Shown here in pieces: positions 56,358 through 64,000 of a stretch of 64,000 nt of DNA. The translations under genes and the position numbers were made by a program. Origin of the DNA: Bordetella genomosp. 11 (GTDB taxonomy: Bacteria; Pseudomonadota; Gammaproteobacteria; Burkholderiales; Burkholderiaceae_B); contig NZ_NEVS01000004.1 of NCBI RefSeq assembly GCF_002261215.1, positions 4,278,001-4,342,000 of the forward strand, given 5' to 3'. The notes below the pieces were generated by a model, which saw only the letters and a program-made list of their open reading frames with translations, was not told where the DNA came from and searched no databases. Each line of letters starts with the position of its first letter. The first letter of the stretch is position 1.

Positions 56358-58013
56358 TCACGTTCCAGAAGCCGCGCCGGCTTCCAGATCGAGCAAGCGG
56401 CGGGCCAGCCGCAGTAGCCGGAACAGCTTGACCAGTGCGGTGTCGCTCAATCGCCTGGCCGCATCGCCTTGACCGTGCAGCAGCGCCGGTAGGCTGCTGA
56501 GGACTTGTTCGTTACCCCGGCCGATGTCGGCGGACTGCTGACCGGCCAGGCACGCCAACAGCGTGAGGACGGCACGGCCCAGCGGCGCCGGGGCCTGGGT
56601 GCGGGCCCGGCAGGCAAAACCGATGCCGTCTGGACGGTCATCGATGCACTCGTCCAGTCCAGCCTCGCCCGCGATCTCGCGGGCGAACTGCGCGATGTGG
56701 GCGCGCAAACGCTCGGGCGTGTCCAGTCCGGGCTCGATGTACCAGACATCGGAGATCGGATAGAGCCCGCCGGCCTGCACGGGGATGGACTGCAAGACGT
56801 TCTCCGAGAAGTCCGGTGGCAGCGCGTCGCCCAACTGGTCGGCGACCATGCGCTGGATGGACTGGAGCCGTTCGGTCGTCGGCGCCGGCGAGACGATGTG
56901 CTCGGCAAGCAGATCGCCATCCGCTGCGGGTTTGGCCGTGCCCGCCTGGCTGGCATTTGCCTCGCTCTCGTGCGTCGAAGTGGTGGCCGCTGGCCGATCT
57001 GCAGGCGGTGCGGCAAGTGCGGGACCTGCGATGGGCGGCTCGGTCGTGGCAGGTGGGCGCGCGATGGCACGCGGCTCCGGCAGTACGGGTGGCGTCGAGA
57101 GCGGTGTCGGATCGCTGGCCAACGCGCGCTGCCGACTCTCGGATTCGGTCATGTCCAGAGCAAGCACGTCGTAATCGACGCCGAGCAGCTCGGCCATCTG
57201 ACCGATCAACTCGTCCTGTACGCGCTGAGGGGCGAACTCGTCGCCCTGCGTGTCGAACTGCGAGAGTACTTCTTGGAAGAACTCGTCGAAGTCCTGCACT
57301 AGCGAGCGGCCTTTGGCGTAGCGCTCCCACGCGAACATGCAAGCTTTGCGCATGACCGACAGGCGTTCGACCTGGTGGCGGCCGAGGCCGCCATAGAGCA
57401 CGGTCGGGATCGCGGGCAGGAGGTAGCGTACCGCGTCGCTCATGCGGCTGATGTGTGACTGCTGGACCGGGAAGCCATCGGCAGCGAGGCGGCGGGCCAA
57501 CTCGGTTTGGCTCACGGCGGCGCTGCTTTCTTGCTCGTAGAACTCGCGCGCCTTCTCCACGCCCAAGGCCCGTTCAATGAACGTCAGGCCCCCGCGCAGT
57601 TCGTTCTCGGCCAGGTGGCCGGTCAGCATGACCACTTCACCACGGCTGGGCCAGGGCCGGAACAGGCACGATATGCGGAAGAACTGTTCGTCCTTCGTCT
57701 CCGACCACAGTTCGCGCAGGATCGCCAGCCGCGTGTTGCCGCCGTTGCGGATGATGTAGTGGTCCTCGCCTGGGCGCCGCGTGATGGCCGGTGCCGCGTC
57801 CAGGCCGCGCTCGCGGATGGACGCCTTGATTTCCTGGTAGACCGAGTTGCGCTTCTTCCTGGGGTCGTGGTCGTAGGGGCGCAACTGGTCCAGGGTCACG
57901 ACCATCGGCGTGTCGGCGATGGGATCGCTTAGGGCCGAGGCGGACGGGCCGCTGCGCTCGAACCCCGCCGCAAGCAGTTTGCCGGCCATCTGCTGGGAGG
58001 TGATCTCAGCCAT
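56358..58013 (-). CDS. parB: ParB-family protein of PFGI-1-class ICEs (TIGR03764)
   Basis: 551 residues from the ATG at 58013. The ParB/Srx-like N-domain is visible: VVTLDQLRPYDHDPRKKRNS, EDHYIIRNGGNTRLAILREL and HLAENELRGGLTFIERALGV. A helix-turn-helix follows (QTELARRLAADGFPVQQSHI). The second half has a Pro/Ala-rich linker and a helical end. It could act in partition with ParA or, as proposed for ICEclc BisD, as part of the transfer activator. It overlaps the HicA-like gene by 8 bp. Confidence 0.85.
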   Translation of the reverse strand: MAEITSQQMAGKLLAAGFERSGPSASALSDPIADTPMVVTLDQLRPYDHDPRKKRNSVYQEIKASIRERGLDAAPAITRRPGEDHYIIRNGGNTRLAILRELWSETKDEQFFRISCLFRPWPSRGEVVMLTGHLAENELRGGLTFIERALGVEKAREFYEQESSAAVSQTELARRLAADGFPVQQSHISRMSDAVRYLLPAIPTVLYGGLGRHQVERLSVMRKACMFAWERYAKGRSLVQDFDEFFQEVLSQFDTQGDEFAPQRVQDELIGQMAELLGVDYDVLALDMTESESRQRALASDPTPLSTPPVLPEPRAIARPPATTEPPIAGPALAAPPADRPAATTSTHESEANASQAGTAKPAADGDLLAEHIVSPAPTTERLQSIQRMVADQLGDALPPDFSENVLQSIPVQAGGLYPISDVWYIEPGLDTPERLRAHIAQFAREIAGEAGLDECIDDRPDGIGFACRARTQAPAPLGRAVLTLLACLAGQQSADIGRGNEQVLSSLPALLHGQGDAARRLSDTALVKLFRLLRLARRLLDLEAGAASGT

Positions 58014-58254
58014 GGTCGTTTTCCTGCACCTGGAACTGCGCTTCGCGCTCGGCACGGCGGATCTGCGCGCGGGCGTTGAGCGCCGCTCGGTGATCGCTGG
58101 CGGTCGAGCTGGTGTAAATCGCGGCGCAACCGGTCTTGGTGAACTTGAGGTGGCCACCAGGCGTGCGCTTGACGTGCCAGCCCTCACCGACAGCGAACTC
58201 GATCAGGGCGCGCAGTCGCTTGTGGCCCCGGGCCAGATCATGTGCGTTCGCCAT
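58006..58254 (-). CDS. HicA-like small protein (possible shi counterpart)
   Basis: 82 residues from the ATG at 58254. The sequence AVGEGWHVKRTPGGHLKFTK has the dsRBD-like HicA layout with the catalytic-type His in GGHLKF. No HicB gene is adjacent. In ICEclc a small gene between parA and parB, shi, slows host growth during transfer; this gene occupies the same place, so it may be its counterpart (inference). It overlaps parA by 17 bp and parB by 8 bp. Confidence 0.65.
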   Translation of the reverse strand: MANAHDLARGHKRLRALIEFAVGEGWHVKRTPGGHLKFTKTGCAAIYTSSTASDHRAALNARAQIRRAEREAQFQVQENDHG

Positions 58255-59113
58255 GAGGCCTCCTGGTATCAAGAGGGTGTGGCGGACGGCCGGACACCGT
58301 GGCAAATCGGTTCTGCCACTGCGGGAGCAATTCGGCAGCCAGACCGCGCATGGTGTCGAGCGCGGCGGGGGCGACTCTCCCTGGTGGCTGGCGGTACTCG
58401 ACCCGATGCACAGGCAGACCGCGCGTCGCGGCGCGCGGATAGGCTTCGATGGCCGGCACGTCGGTCGCCAACACGCGGATGCCGGCGTGGTCCTGGAACA
58501 GATCGCGCAGGGCTTGCTGGATCAGCCGTGCGTTCGCCGATACGGGATGAACGCGGTTGATGAGCAGGTGCAGTGGTGGCGGCTCGATGCCCACGTGCCG
58601 GTAAGGTGCGATGTCCTCCAGCAACTGCATGGTGCCGCGCCGCAGCTCACGGGCCGCGAGGATCTCCGGGGTCACGGGCGACAGCGCGAGGTCGGAGGCA
58701 AGCACGGCCATCTCCAGTAGCACCGAGCGCGCGCCCTGAGTGTCGATCAGCACCAGGTCGTAGAGGGGGGCCAGCACTGGCAGCAGGTGCCGCAGTCGCA
58801 GGCGACCATCGGGCGCGTGCAGCAGCAAGGTGTTCAACTCGCCCCGGTGGTCGTTGGACAGCACCAGATCTAGGCCGGCGATGATCGTGCGGGACACAAG
58901 TAGGACGAGGTCGCGCTCGTTGAAGGCCAGCAACTCATAGATGCCGCCGGGAGCGCGGTGTGCCAGCTCATAGTAGGAGGACAAGGTGGGCTGCACGTCG
59001 AGGTCGAGCAGCAGCACGCGCAGACCCGCGTCAGCGGCAAGTCCGCCGAGGTTGGCGGCGGTGGTCGTTTTGCCGACACCGCCCTTGGTCGAGATAATGG
59101 ATACAACCTGCAT
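58238..59113 (-). CDS. parA: ParA-family ATPase
   Basis: 291 residues. The deviant Walker A KGGVGKTT (10-17) in MQVVSIISTKGGVGKTTTAA and the Walker A-prime DLDVQP (37-42) and YDLVLIDTQGARS (Walker B) are intact. A Pro/Arg-rich C-terminus follows (RPPHPLDTRRPHGERT). It works with ParB to position or stabilise the excised ICE. It lies 43 bp after alpA; the half-palindrome CAGGGGATAG at 59126-59135 is in its leader. Confidence 0.9.
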   Translation of the reverse strand: MQVVSIISTKGGVGKTTTAANLGGLAADAGLRVLLLDLDVQPTLSSYYELAHRAPGGIYELLAFNERDLVLLVSRTIIAGLDLVLSNDHRGELNTLLLHAPDGRLRLRHLLPVLAPLYDLVLIDTQGARSVLLEMAVLASDLALSPVTPEILAARELRRGTMQLLEDIAPYRHVGIEPPPLHLLINRVHPVSANARLIQQALRDLFQDHAGIRVLATDVPAIEAYPRAATRGLPVHRVEYRQPPGRVAPAALDTMRGLAAELLPQWQNRFATVSGRPPHPLDTRRPHGERT

Positions 59114-59156
59114 GGCGCTCTCCGTCAGGGGATAGGGAATTCCGAGGGAGAGCGAG

Positions 59157-59369
59157 TCACGTGCGGTTGTTGAGGCGTTCGGCGATCCACTGGTCGATCT
59201 CGATCGAGTCCCAACCCACCGCGCGCACGCCTAGACGCAGCGCCTGGGGAAATTGGCGTTTCTTCATCAGGTTGTAGATGTGGGCGCGTTTGAAGCCAGA
59301 CTTGGCTTCGACTTCATCCAGCCGCAGGATGCGGCGCTCGTTCGGTTGCAGTACAGGTGTTTGCGACAT
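59157..59369 (-). CDS. alpA: AlpA-family regulator
   Basis: 70 residues from the ATG at 59369; a GTG at 59378 is in frame but lacks a spaced ribosome binding site. The winged HTH of the AlpA/excisionase type is clear: RRILRLDEVEAKSGFKRAHI and YNLMKKRQFPQALRLG, then WDSIEIDQWIAERLNN. It is the first gene of the leftward maintenance operon. In ICEclc the alpA promoter is the switch that BisR activates. Confidence 0.88.
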   Translation of the reverse strand: MSQTPVLQPNERRILRLDEVEAKSGFKRAHIYNLMKKRQFPQALRLGVRAVGWDSIEIDQWIAERLNNRT

Positions 59370-59442
59370 GGCGGTCACTCCTGAACGCTCAGTGGCGTTT
59401 GTTGGCGTGACCTCTATTCAATAGACATGGCTGCGGAAAGAC

Positions 59443-59456
59443 ATTGCAAATGCAAT
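59443..59456. promoter_or_regulatory. 14-bp palindrome in the alpA promoter region
   Basis: ATTGCAAATGCAAT is symmetric about its centre and lies 74 bp upstream of the alpA start, between alpA and the next gene. A second dyad (GCAAAC and GTTTGC) is at about 59480-59498, running into the end of the neighbouring gene. Both could bind an activator or repressor of alpA. Confidence 0.55.
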
Positions 59457-59487
59457 ATCCGCGACTGCACATACAAGCTGGCAAACC

Positions 59488-60234
59488 TCAAACGTTTGCG
59501 CTACGCAGGCGACGCCTTGCCGTTGCGAACTTGCCGTTCAACGTCCGCTCCGCGATGCCCATGGCTCCGCTGTGATGAGCCACCAATGCGCTCACCACGG
59601 CCTCCTGGGTTTTGAAACTGGAGTACGAGGTGCCCGATGGAGACTGGCCGAGCATCAGATCCAGCATCCCGCCGATTATGTTTAGATAGGTGGCCTCGGC
59701 TCGATCACTGATTGGGCATTGGGCGCAGGCGGGAATCATGGTGGACTGTTTGAGCAGAGCGTCGTATTTTTCCTGTAATTCGTTCAGTTGACGCTTGTAC
59801 TGGTCCAAGGCGGATTTCAGGGCCAGCCGTTCGACAAGCATGGCTTGCCCGGTTTCTAGTGTGATGATGGGATGAGCTATACGCTCGCTGCGAGTAAAGA
59901 GGAACCCTGGTCGGTGCTCTGGATAGTGTTCACGCATCCATCGCTTAAGGTCCACGTGCCGCACGGTCAGGTTTGGGGAATCCCAAAGCGATTTGTCATT
60001 CGATGTAATGCCATCGCGCCCATATGCGAGTTCCCCGTTCTGAATTGCGTCATAGATTCGCTCCAAGAACAAACGCAGCTCATTCCATCTCGGGCAGTCG
60101 ATCGTCTTCGGTAAGTGTCGATACGAAGATATCGACGGCAGAATTTCATTCGTATATCTCAATAAACCGGCCCAGCGTATAGCTGCTTCGATGGGAAGAT
60201 AGTAGACTTTTGAAATAGGCGGACTATCGTGCAT
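59488..60234 (-). CDS. Probable ICE regulator, bisR counterpart by position (248 aa)
   Basis: Starts at 60234 (MHDSPPISKVYYLPIE). It is lower in GC than its neighbours. Residues about 80-110 (NLTVRHVDLKRWMREHYPEH) resemble a small DNA-binding segment; about 130-160 (LVERLALKSALDQYKRQLNE) is coiled coil; the CAQC pair at about 175 is notable. The C-terminal 40 residues are helical (SFKTQEAVVSALVAHHSG). In ICEclc, bisR lies beside alpA at the right end. I assign by position only. Confidence 0.6.
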   Translation of the reverse strand: MHDSPPISKVYYLPIEAAIRWAGLLRYTNEILPSISSYRHLPKTIDCPRWNELRLFLERIYDAIQNGELAYGRDGITSNDKSLWDSPNLTVRHVDLKRWMREHYPEHRPGFLFTRSERIAHPIITLETGQAMLVERLALKSALDQYKRQLNELQEKYDALLKQSTMIPACAQCPISDRAEATYLNIIGGMLDLMLGQSPSGTSYSSFKTQEAVVSALVAHHSGAMGIAERTLNGKFATARRRLRSANV

Positions 60235-60801
60235 GCATCCATCTCCTATCGCGTTCTCTAAATCATTCCCTGTAAGTCAGATTAATTTCCGACTTTCGGA
60301 TTTTGATTTTTCGAGAGCCTTAAGAACTAGCTGGCGCCGTGCACACGTATTTAAAATGTCATCGTTTCGTCGAAAATATGAGCTAATTTATGTTCGATCG
60401 ACGAGCGCCAATCCAGGTCATGGCGGAATGTTCAACCAGCTCGACATTTACTCTGCGCACCTACGTGAGAGTTATGGATAGACCAATATTCAACAAGTCT
60501 GAATTTTCATAACCGCTTGGCTACATAGGTCTAAGAGAGTGAGCCATGCGCTTTGGGATGTGGATTCCAGAGTAAAAGCGCAGCTATTAGGTGGGATACG
60601 GAGAGTGACTGGGTCTAAAAAGAATGCTGTTAGATGAAATAAAAATAATGACAATCTGCCAAGGGCTTGAACCCCCAGCGTCCCGAGGTCAATGGCGTTG
60701 AACCATTGCAAGCTTTGGCTGCGCAACTCGAACAAGCTTCGGTATCGTGCTGTGGTGCAGGTAGAAATTTTTCTTGGCCTATCGCCCAGCTTCTGGACAG
60801 A
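60235..60801. other. AT-rich gene-free end region of the ICE
   Basis: About 570 bp, clearly lower in GC up to about 60640 than either flank. Open frames here lack ribosome binding sites and credible composition. It likely carries the promoter of the 248-residue gene and the inner part of the ICE end. No tRNA gene or clear tRNA 3' end is seen. Confidence 0.5.
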
Positions 60802-60810
60802 TGCTATAAT
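60802..60810 (+). promoter_or_regulatory. Extended -10 promoter facing out of the ICE
   Basis: TGCTATAAT, a perfect extended -10, reads towards trpG; no good -35 is seen. Clc-type ICEs carry an outward promoter at the right end that drives the integrase gene once the element is circular (Pcirc in ICEclc). In the integrated state this one would run into the trp genes. Confidence 0.6.
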
Positions 60811-60828
60811 GGAGCGCGCTGTACATGC

Positions 60829-60849
60829 GCCTGACAAATTACGTCAGGC
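60829..60849. repeat. 7-bp hairpin just after the outward promoter
   Basis: GCCTGAC and GTCAGGC with a 7-nt loop, beginning about 20 bp after the -10. It would form at the 5' end of the transcript. Confidence 0.5.
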
Positions 60850-60884
60850 CAGTTGACGAAAAGAACGATAGGATCTTCTTTCAG

Positions 60885-60935
60885 ATGAATTTTTCCGCGA
60901 CGTCCAACCTCCGTTGGTGGTGGCGCTTCTCATAG
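60885..60935 (+). CDS. trpL: Leader-type peptide with three consecutive Trp codons
   Basis: A 16-codon frame MNFSATSNLRWWWRFS, ending TAG, with AGGA upstream; an in-frame ATG at 60825 would make 36 codons. Three adjacent TGG codons close to the stop are the hallmark of trp attenuation leaders. The transcript from the promoter at 60802 would carry it, and it is upstream of trpG. Competing stems follow it (60938-61015). A chance frame cannot be excluded. Confidence 0.45.
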   Translation: MNFSATSNLRWWWRFS

Positions 60936-60937
60936 AA

Positions 60938-61015
60938 GCGGCACGTCGCTGCGGCATCGCGCCGCACCTTGCCGCCGAACCGGCAAGGCTCAGTGTCATC
61001 GCGCTCCCGGCAAGG
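60938..61015 (+). promoter_or_regulatory. Competing stems after the Trp-rich frame (attenuator-like)
   Basis: GCGGC occurs at 60938 and 60951 and both can pair with GCCGC at 60961. CCTTGCCG (60967-60974) can pair with CGGCAAGG at 60981-60988 or at 61008-61015. Such alternatives are typical of attenuators, but there is no T-run after the last stem, so an intrinsic terminator is not obvious. Confidence 0.4.
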
Positions 61016-61044
61016 CGGCTCCCAATTTCAAGGAGACTGCTTTC

Positions 61045-61293
61045 ATGCCCCAACTTTCTTATCTGTTGAACCTCTTCCTGCGCGTCCTCTCGACATCGCG
61101 GGACGCAGCGATCTGCGCGGTCACGCAGATCGCTGCACGGGCCGGTGCTGACCGGCACGCCCATGACGACTATCGTCATCTACACGCATCACTCCACCCG
61201 ACATCGTGGCACCACTGGATCATGGATACGCTGACTCCAAGGCAATCCAATGCCAATGTGTGTAATAGAGTGTGTAACGGAGCTTGTGTGTAA
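61045..61293 (+). CDS. Small open frame between ICE end and trpG (82 aa), doubtful
   Basis: The ATG at 61045 has AAGGAG at good spacing. MPQLSYLLNLFLRVLSTSRD is amphipathic; the rest is rich in His, Asp and Arg, and the last part is encoded by the GTGTGTAA repeats. No family is recognised. It may be translated but is not convincing as a conserved protein. Confidence 0.3.
   Translation: MPQLSYLLNLFLRVLSTSRDAAICAVTQIAARAGADRHAHDDYRHLHASLHPTSWHHWIMDTLTPRQSNANVCNRVCNGACV
61105..61136. repeat. 13-bp perfect inverted repeat near the ICE end
   Basis: GCAGCGATCTGCG and its complement flank 6 bp. It lies within the 82-codon frame. It could be a structured RNA element or a protein-binding site such as an integrase or accessory-factor site. 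Confidence 0.55.
61258..61293. repeat. Three GTGTGTAA repeats 31 bp before trpG
   Basis: Direct copies at 61258-61265, 61270-61277 and 61286-61293, followed by an AT-rich stretch and a strong AAGGAG site for trpG. Repeats of this sort near an ICE end can be integrase arm-type sites. The left end of the element is outside the window, so attL cannot be compared. Confidence 0.5.
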
Positions 61294-61324
61294 TGAAAAT
61301 TTCTTTTGAAATCAAGGAGTTATT

Positions 61325-61897
61325 ATGGCTAGGCTTCTGATGATCGACAACTACGATTCCTTCACATACAACCTGGTGCAGTATTTCGGCGAGCTCGGCG
61401 AAGATGTGCGCGTCGCGCGCAACGACCAGATCACGCTGGAAGAGATCGCCGCCATGAAGCCGGACCGCATCTGCGTGTCGCCCGGTCCCTGCTCGCCCGC
61501 CGAGGCCGGTATCTCGGTGGCGGTAATACGCGAATTCGCCGGCAAGATGCCCATCCTGGGTGTCTGCCTGGGCCACCAGGCCATCGGTACGGCTTTCGGC
61601 GGCGATATCGTCCGCGCGCCGCGCATCATGCACGGCAAGACGGTGCGTATTTCCCACACCGGCACCGACATCTTCGCCGGGCTGCCCACGCCCTACACCG
61701 TCATCCGCTACAACTCGCTCACCATCGATCCGGCCACCCTGCCGGATTGCCTGGAGGCCACGGCCACCGCCGAAGACGGCGACATCATGGGCGTGCGTCA
61801 CAAAGCGCTGCCCATATACGGGGTACAGTTCCATCCCGAATCCGTGCTCAGCGAACACGGCCATGCATTGATGCGGAATTTCCTGGAAATCCGATAA
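61325..61897 (+). CDS. trpG: Anthranilate synthase component II (glutamine amidotransferase)
   Basis: 190 residues. The class I amidotransferase triad is complete: Cys at about 81 in GVCLGHQ, and His/Glu at about 170/172 in [16 protein letters not shown] and MHGKT are also conserved. It gives ammonia from glutamine to TrpE to make anthranilate. The N-terminus reads [13 protein letters not shown] whereas relatives usually start [11 protein letters not shown], and the upstream DNA is abruptly AT-rich. trpE, the usual neighbour, is not upstream here. Confidence 0.95.
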   Translation: MARLLMIDNYDSFTYNLVQYFGELGEDVRVARNDQITLEEIAAMKPDRICVSPGPCSPAEAGISVAVIREFAGKMPILGVCLGHQAIGTAFGGDIVRAPRIMHGKTVRISHTGTDIFAGLPTPYTVIRYNSLTIDPATLPDCLEATATAEDGDIMGVRHKALPIYGVQFHPESVLSEHGHALMRNFLEIR

Positions 61898-61926
61898 AAG
61901 ACCATTCCGAAGAGGGGGAATCGATC

Positions 61927-62952
61927 ATGACGATAACGGCGACCGAAGCGCTGACGCGCTGCATCGAACACCGCGAAATTTTTCACGACGAAATGCTGCA
62001 CCTGATGCGCATGCTGATGAGCGGCGAGCTCTCGCCGCAGATCGCGACGGCATTGCTCATGGGGTTGCGAGTCAAGAAGGAAACCATAGGGGAAATCACC
62101 GCGGCGGCGCAGGTCATGCGCGAGTTCGCCACGCCGGTCGAAACCCCCTACCCCGAACGGCTGCTGGACATGTGCGGCACGGGTGGCGACGGCAGCCGAA
62201 CGTTCAATATCTCGACCGCCGCGATGTTCGTCGCCGCCGCGGCGGGCGCGAAAGTCGCCAAGCATGGCGGACGCAGCGCGTCGTCGTCCTCCGGCAGCGC
62301 CGACGTGCTGGAAGCCCTGGGCGCCAACCTGCAGCTGGCCCCCCAGCAGGTCGCCGAATGCATCGCCGAGGTCGGCATCGGCTTCATGTTCGCGCCAGCC
62401 CATCATGGCGCCATGAAGAATGTCGCGGCCGTGCGCAAGGAAATGGGCGTGCGCACCATTTTCAACATCCTCGGACCGCTTACCAACCCCGCCAGCGCGC
62501 AGAACCAGCTGATGGGCGTTTTCCATTCCGATCTCGTCGGTATCCAGGTCCGGGTGCTGCAGCGGCTGGGGTCGCGCCACGTCCTAGTGGTGCACGGCCG
62601 CGACGGCATGGACGAAGCATCCCTCGGGGCCGCGACCATGGTCGGCGAACTGAAGGACGGCGAAATCCGCGAATATGAAATCCATCCGGAGGACTACGGG
62701 CTATCCATGATGTCCAACCGGGGAATCAAGGTGTCCAATCGTGAAGAGTCGCGCGACCTTATCCTGGAAGCGCTGAACGACAAACCGGGTCCTGCGCGCG
62801 ATATCGTCGTCCTGAACGCCGGACTGGCCATCTATGCGGGTAACGTCGCTCCAACGATTGAAGCCGGCCTGAAACTGGCGGCTGATACGATTGCATCAGG
62901 TGCCGCTCGCGGCAAGCTTGAAGAATTTTGCGCTTACACCCGGAAGTTTTGA
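61927..62952 (+). CDS. trpD: Anthranilate phosphoribosyltransferase
   Basis: 341 residues from the ATG at 61927 (GAGGGGG upstream). The PRPP-binding motif [15 protein letters not shown], the [19 protein letters not shown] block and [20 protein letters not shown] are typical. It joins anthranilate to phosphoribosyl pyrophosphate, the second step of tryptophan synthesis. It follows trpG by 29 bp and is followed by trpC after 1 bp, so the three form one operon. Confidence 0.97.
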   Translation: MTITATEALTRCIEHREIFHDEMLHLMRMLMSGELSPQIATALLMGLRVKKETIGEITAAAQVMREFATPVETPYPERLLDMCGTGGDGSRTFNISTAAMFVAAAAGAKVAKHGGRSASSSSGSADVLEALGANLQLAPQQVAECIAEVGIGFMFAPAHHGAMKNVAAVRKEMGVRTIFNILGPLTNPASAQNQLMGVFHSDLVGIQVRVLQRLGSRHVLVVHGRDGMDEASLGAATMVGELKDGEIREYEIHPEDYGLSMMSNRGIKVSNREESRDLILEALNDKPGPARDIVVLNAGLAIYAGNVAPTIEAGLKLAADTIASGAARGKLEEFCAYTRKF

Positions 62953-62953
62953 A

Positions 62954-63742
62954 ATGAACGACATTCTTGCGAAGATCCTTGCCGTCAAGGCGGAGGAAGT
63001 CGCCACCGCACGACAAATGCGCAGCGAGGCGGAGCTGCTGCGCGAAGCGCAAGCCCGGCAGGACGTGCGCGGCTTCGCCCAGGCGATCGAAGACAAGATC
63101 GCCTCTGGCAAGCCCGGCATCATCGCGGAGATCAAGAAAGCTTCGCCGTCGCGCGGCGTGCTGCGCGAAAACTTCAGCCCCGCCGAAATCGCGGCCTCTT
63201 ACGCGGTGCACGGGGCCGCCTGCCTTTCCGTGCTGACCGACGTGCAGTTCTTCCAGGGCTCGCACGACCATCTGCGGCAGGCGCGCGCGGCCTGCCCCCT
63301 GCCCGTCCTGCGCAAGGATTTCATCATCGATCCCTACCAGGTCGTGTTCTCCCGGGCATTGGGCGCCGACTGCGTGTTGCTGATCGTCGCGGCGCTGGCC
63401 CCGACCCAGCTCAAGGAACTCGAAGCGTGCGCCATGGACCTGGGCATGGACGTGCTGGTCGAAGTCCACGATGCCGCCGAACTCGAAGTGGCGGTCCAGT
63501 TGCGCACCCCGCTCATCGGTATCAACAACCGCAACCTGCGCACCTTCGAGACCACCTTGCAGACCACACTGGACCTGCTGCCCCAAGTGCCCGCCGGCCG
63601 CCGCATCGTCACCGAAAGCGGCATCCTGCGGCCGCAGGACGTCCGCATGATGCGCGACCACAAGGTCGAAGCCTTCCTGGTGGGCGAGGCCTTCATGCGC
63701 GCCGCGGATCCGGGCGCGGAACTGGCCAGGCTCATCGCCTGA
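62954..63742 (+). CDS. trpC: Indole-3-glycerol-phosphate synthase
   Basis: 262 residues, a TIM barrel: [19 protein letters not shown] with the catalytic Lys, [30 protein letters not shown] and [12 protein letters not shown]. It closes the indole ring in tryptophan synthesis. It starts 1 bp after the trpD stop with the ribosome binding site inside trpD. Separate trpC without fused trpF is usual in betaproteobacteria. Confidence 0.97.
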   Translation: MNDILAKILAVKAEEVATARQMRSEAELLREAQARQDVRGFAQAIEDKIASGKPGIIAEIKKASPSRGVLRENFSPAEIAASYAVHGAACLSVLTDVQFFQGSHDHLRQARAACPLPVLRKDFIIDPYQVVFSRALGADCVLLIVAALAPTQLKELEACAMDLGMDVLVEVHDAAELEVAVQLRTPLIGINNRNLRTFETTLQTTLDLLPQVPAGRRIVTESGILRPQDVRMMRDHKVEAFLVGEAFMRAADPGAELARLIA

Positions 63743-64000
63743 ATCCACCAGGCGCCCCGGCCGGGTATCGCGCGCCAGGCTGCCTGGCCGCCCTGGCGCG
63801 CGCGGCCCGCCCGGCCCTAGGCCCCATGCCTGCCCCCGGTATCGACGGCCGCCAGTCAAACAACGGCATTCCAGGCGTATTTCTTGACCGTTTCCCCGAC
63901 GGCCGGGGTTGCTAAGATCGCGGCGTGGCGCCCGCGCGTCGGCCGCTTGCAGGGACCGGCGCCCATCCCGGGCGTCCCTGCCCCAGCCCCCCAGACAGGA
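63743..64000. other. Region after trpC
   Basis: About 260 bp of chromosomal sequence without a gene. A 9-bp stem (CGCGCCAGG at 63771-63779 with CCTGGCGCG at 63792-63800) lies 28 bp after trpC but has no T-run. A lower-GC patch near 63850-63920 with TTGACC and TAAGAT could hold the promoter of the next gene, though the spacing is poor. Confidence 0.4.

Noticed and set aside
60233..60481. Rightward 82-codon frame beside the bisR-like gene
   Set aside because: It begins at the start codon region of the opposite gene, has no ribosome binding site and covers a low-GC promoter-like zone.
60490..60837. Leftward 115-codon frame near the ICE end
   Set aside because: No ribosome binding site, and the outward promoter and Trp leader lie over its start; the sequence is not protein-like.
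60235..61324. tRNA gene or tRNA-Gly 3' end as attachment site
   Set aside because: I looked for cloverleaf stems and the CCGCTCCA-type 3' end of tRNA-Gly typical of clc elements and found none on either strand.
1..64000. CRISPR array
   Set aside because: The repeated leader hairpins are spread over genes, differ in sequence and have no regular short spacing; no cas gene is present.

Overview
The window looks like the right-hand half of an integrative and conjugative element (ICE) of the clc/PAGI-2/PFGI-1 type, ending next to a betaproteobacterial chromosome. The last 2.7 kb (61325-63742) are trpG, trpD and trpC. Their sequences and high GC content suggest Alcaligenaceae (Bordetella or Achromobacter); this is a guess from protein style, not a search. 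No rRNA, tRNA or CRISPR array was seen.

Layout. (1) 1-6933: N-terminus of a MobH-type relaxase, a Xre/RES toxin-antitoxin pair, a DUF3742 protein, and a leftward transfer operon (TIGR03757, TIGR03756, TIGR03755, membrane protein, TraG-N). (2) 7296-8169: a rightward pair encoding an HU-like protein and an XRE regulator. (3) 8231-22911: the main leftward type IV secretion operon, from a PilL-N lipoprotein through the TraD coupling protein, the pilin-like proteins, the TraK/TraB/TraE-like proteins and the VirB4-like ATPase to a DsbA-like protein. (4) 23119-24267: a Fic protein. (5) 24416-38637: leftward accessory genes (SNF2-type helicase, small paralogues, adenine-type DNA methyltransferase, DUF3275, duplicated DUF3577, PAPS-reductase-like protein, DUF3085), interrupted by a group II intron at about 35694-37544. 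(6) 39139-42234: a rightward arsenic operon (arsR, PTP-type arsC, acr3, glutaredoxin-type arsC, arsH). (7) 42421-49458: more leftward accessory genes, including a GHKL ATPase, a frame-shifted gene and a C5-cytosine methyltransferase broken by one stop codon. (8) 50006-60234: the leftward maintenance and regulatory module (topB, ssb, DUF3158, TIGR03761, STY4528-type replication protein, DUF2857, parB, a HicA-like protein, parA, alpA and a probable bisR counterpart). (9) 60235-61324: the ICE end, with an outward promoter, a small reading frame with three consecutive Trp codons, and short repeats just before trpG.

How it works together. Modules 1 and 3 build the mating channel, deliver the DNA and nick it. 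Module 8 replicates, partitions and switches the element on. HU and XRE are likely local regulators. The arsenic operon, the two toxin-type systems (RES, Fic) and the intron are cargo or passengers.

The most unusual signal is in the leaders of the leftward accessory genes. About twenty genes of different function carry a related hairpin, often followed by a T-rich tract, immediately before the ribosome binding site. Five of these leaders also carry an upstream two-hairpin module whose stems vary in a compensatory way. This looks like a repeated structured RNA controlling a whole gene block. Other points of note are a 17-bp TATCCCC/GGGGATA palindrome repeated in the replication module, and an origin-like cluster inside the STY4528-type gene.
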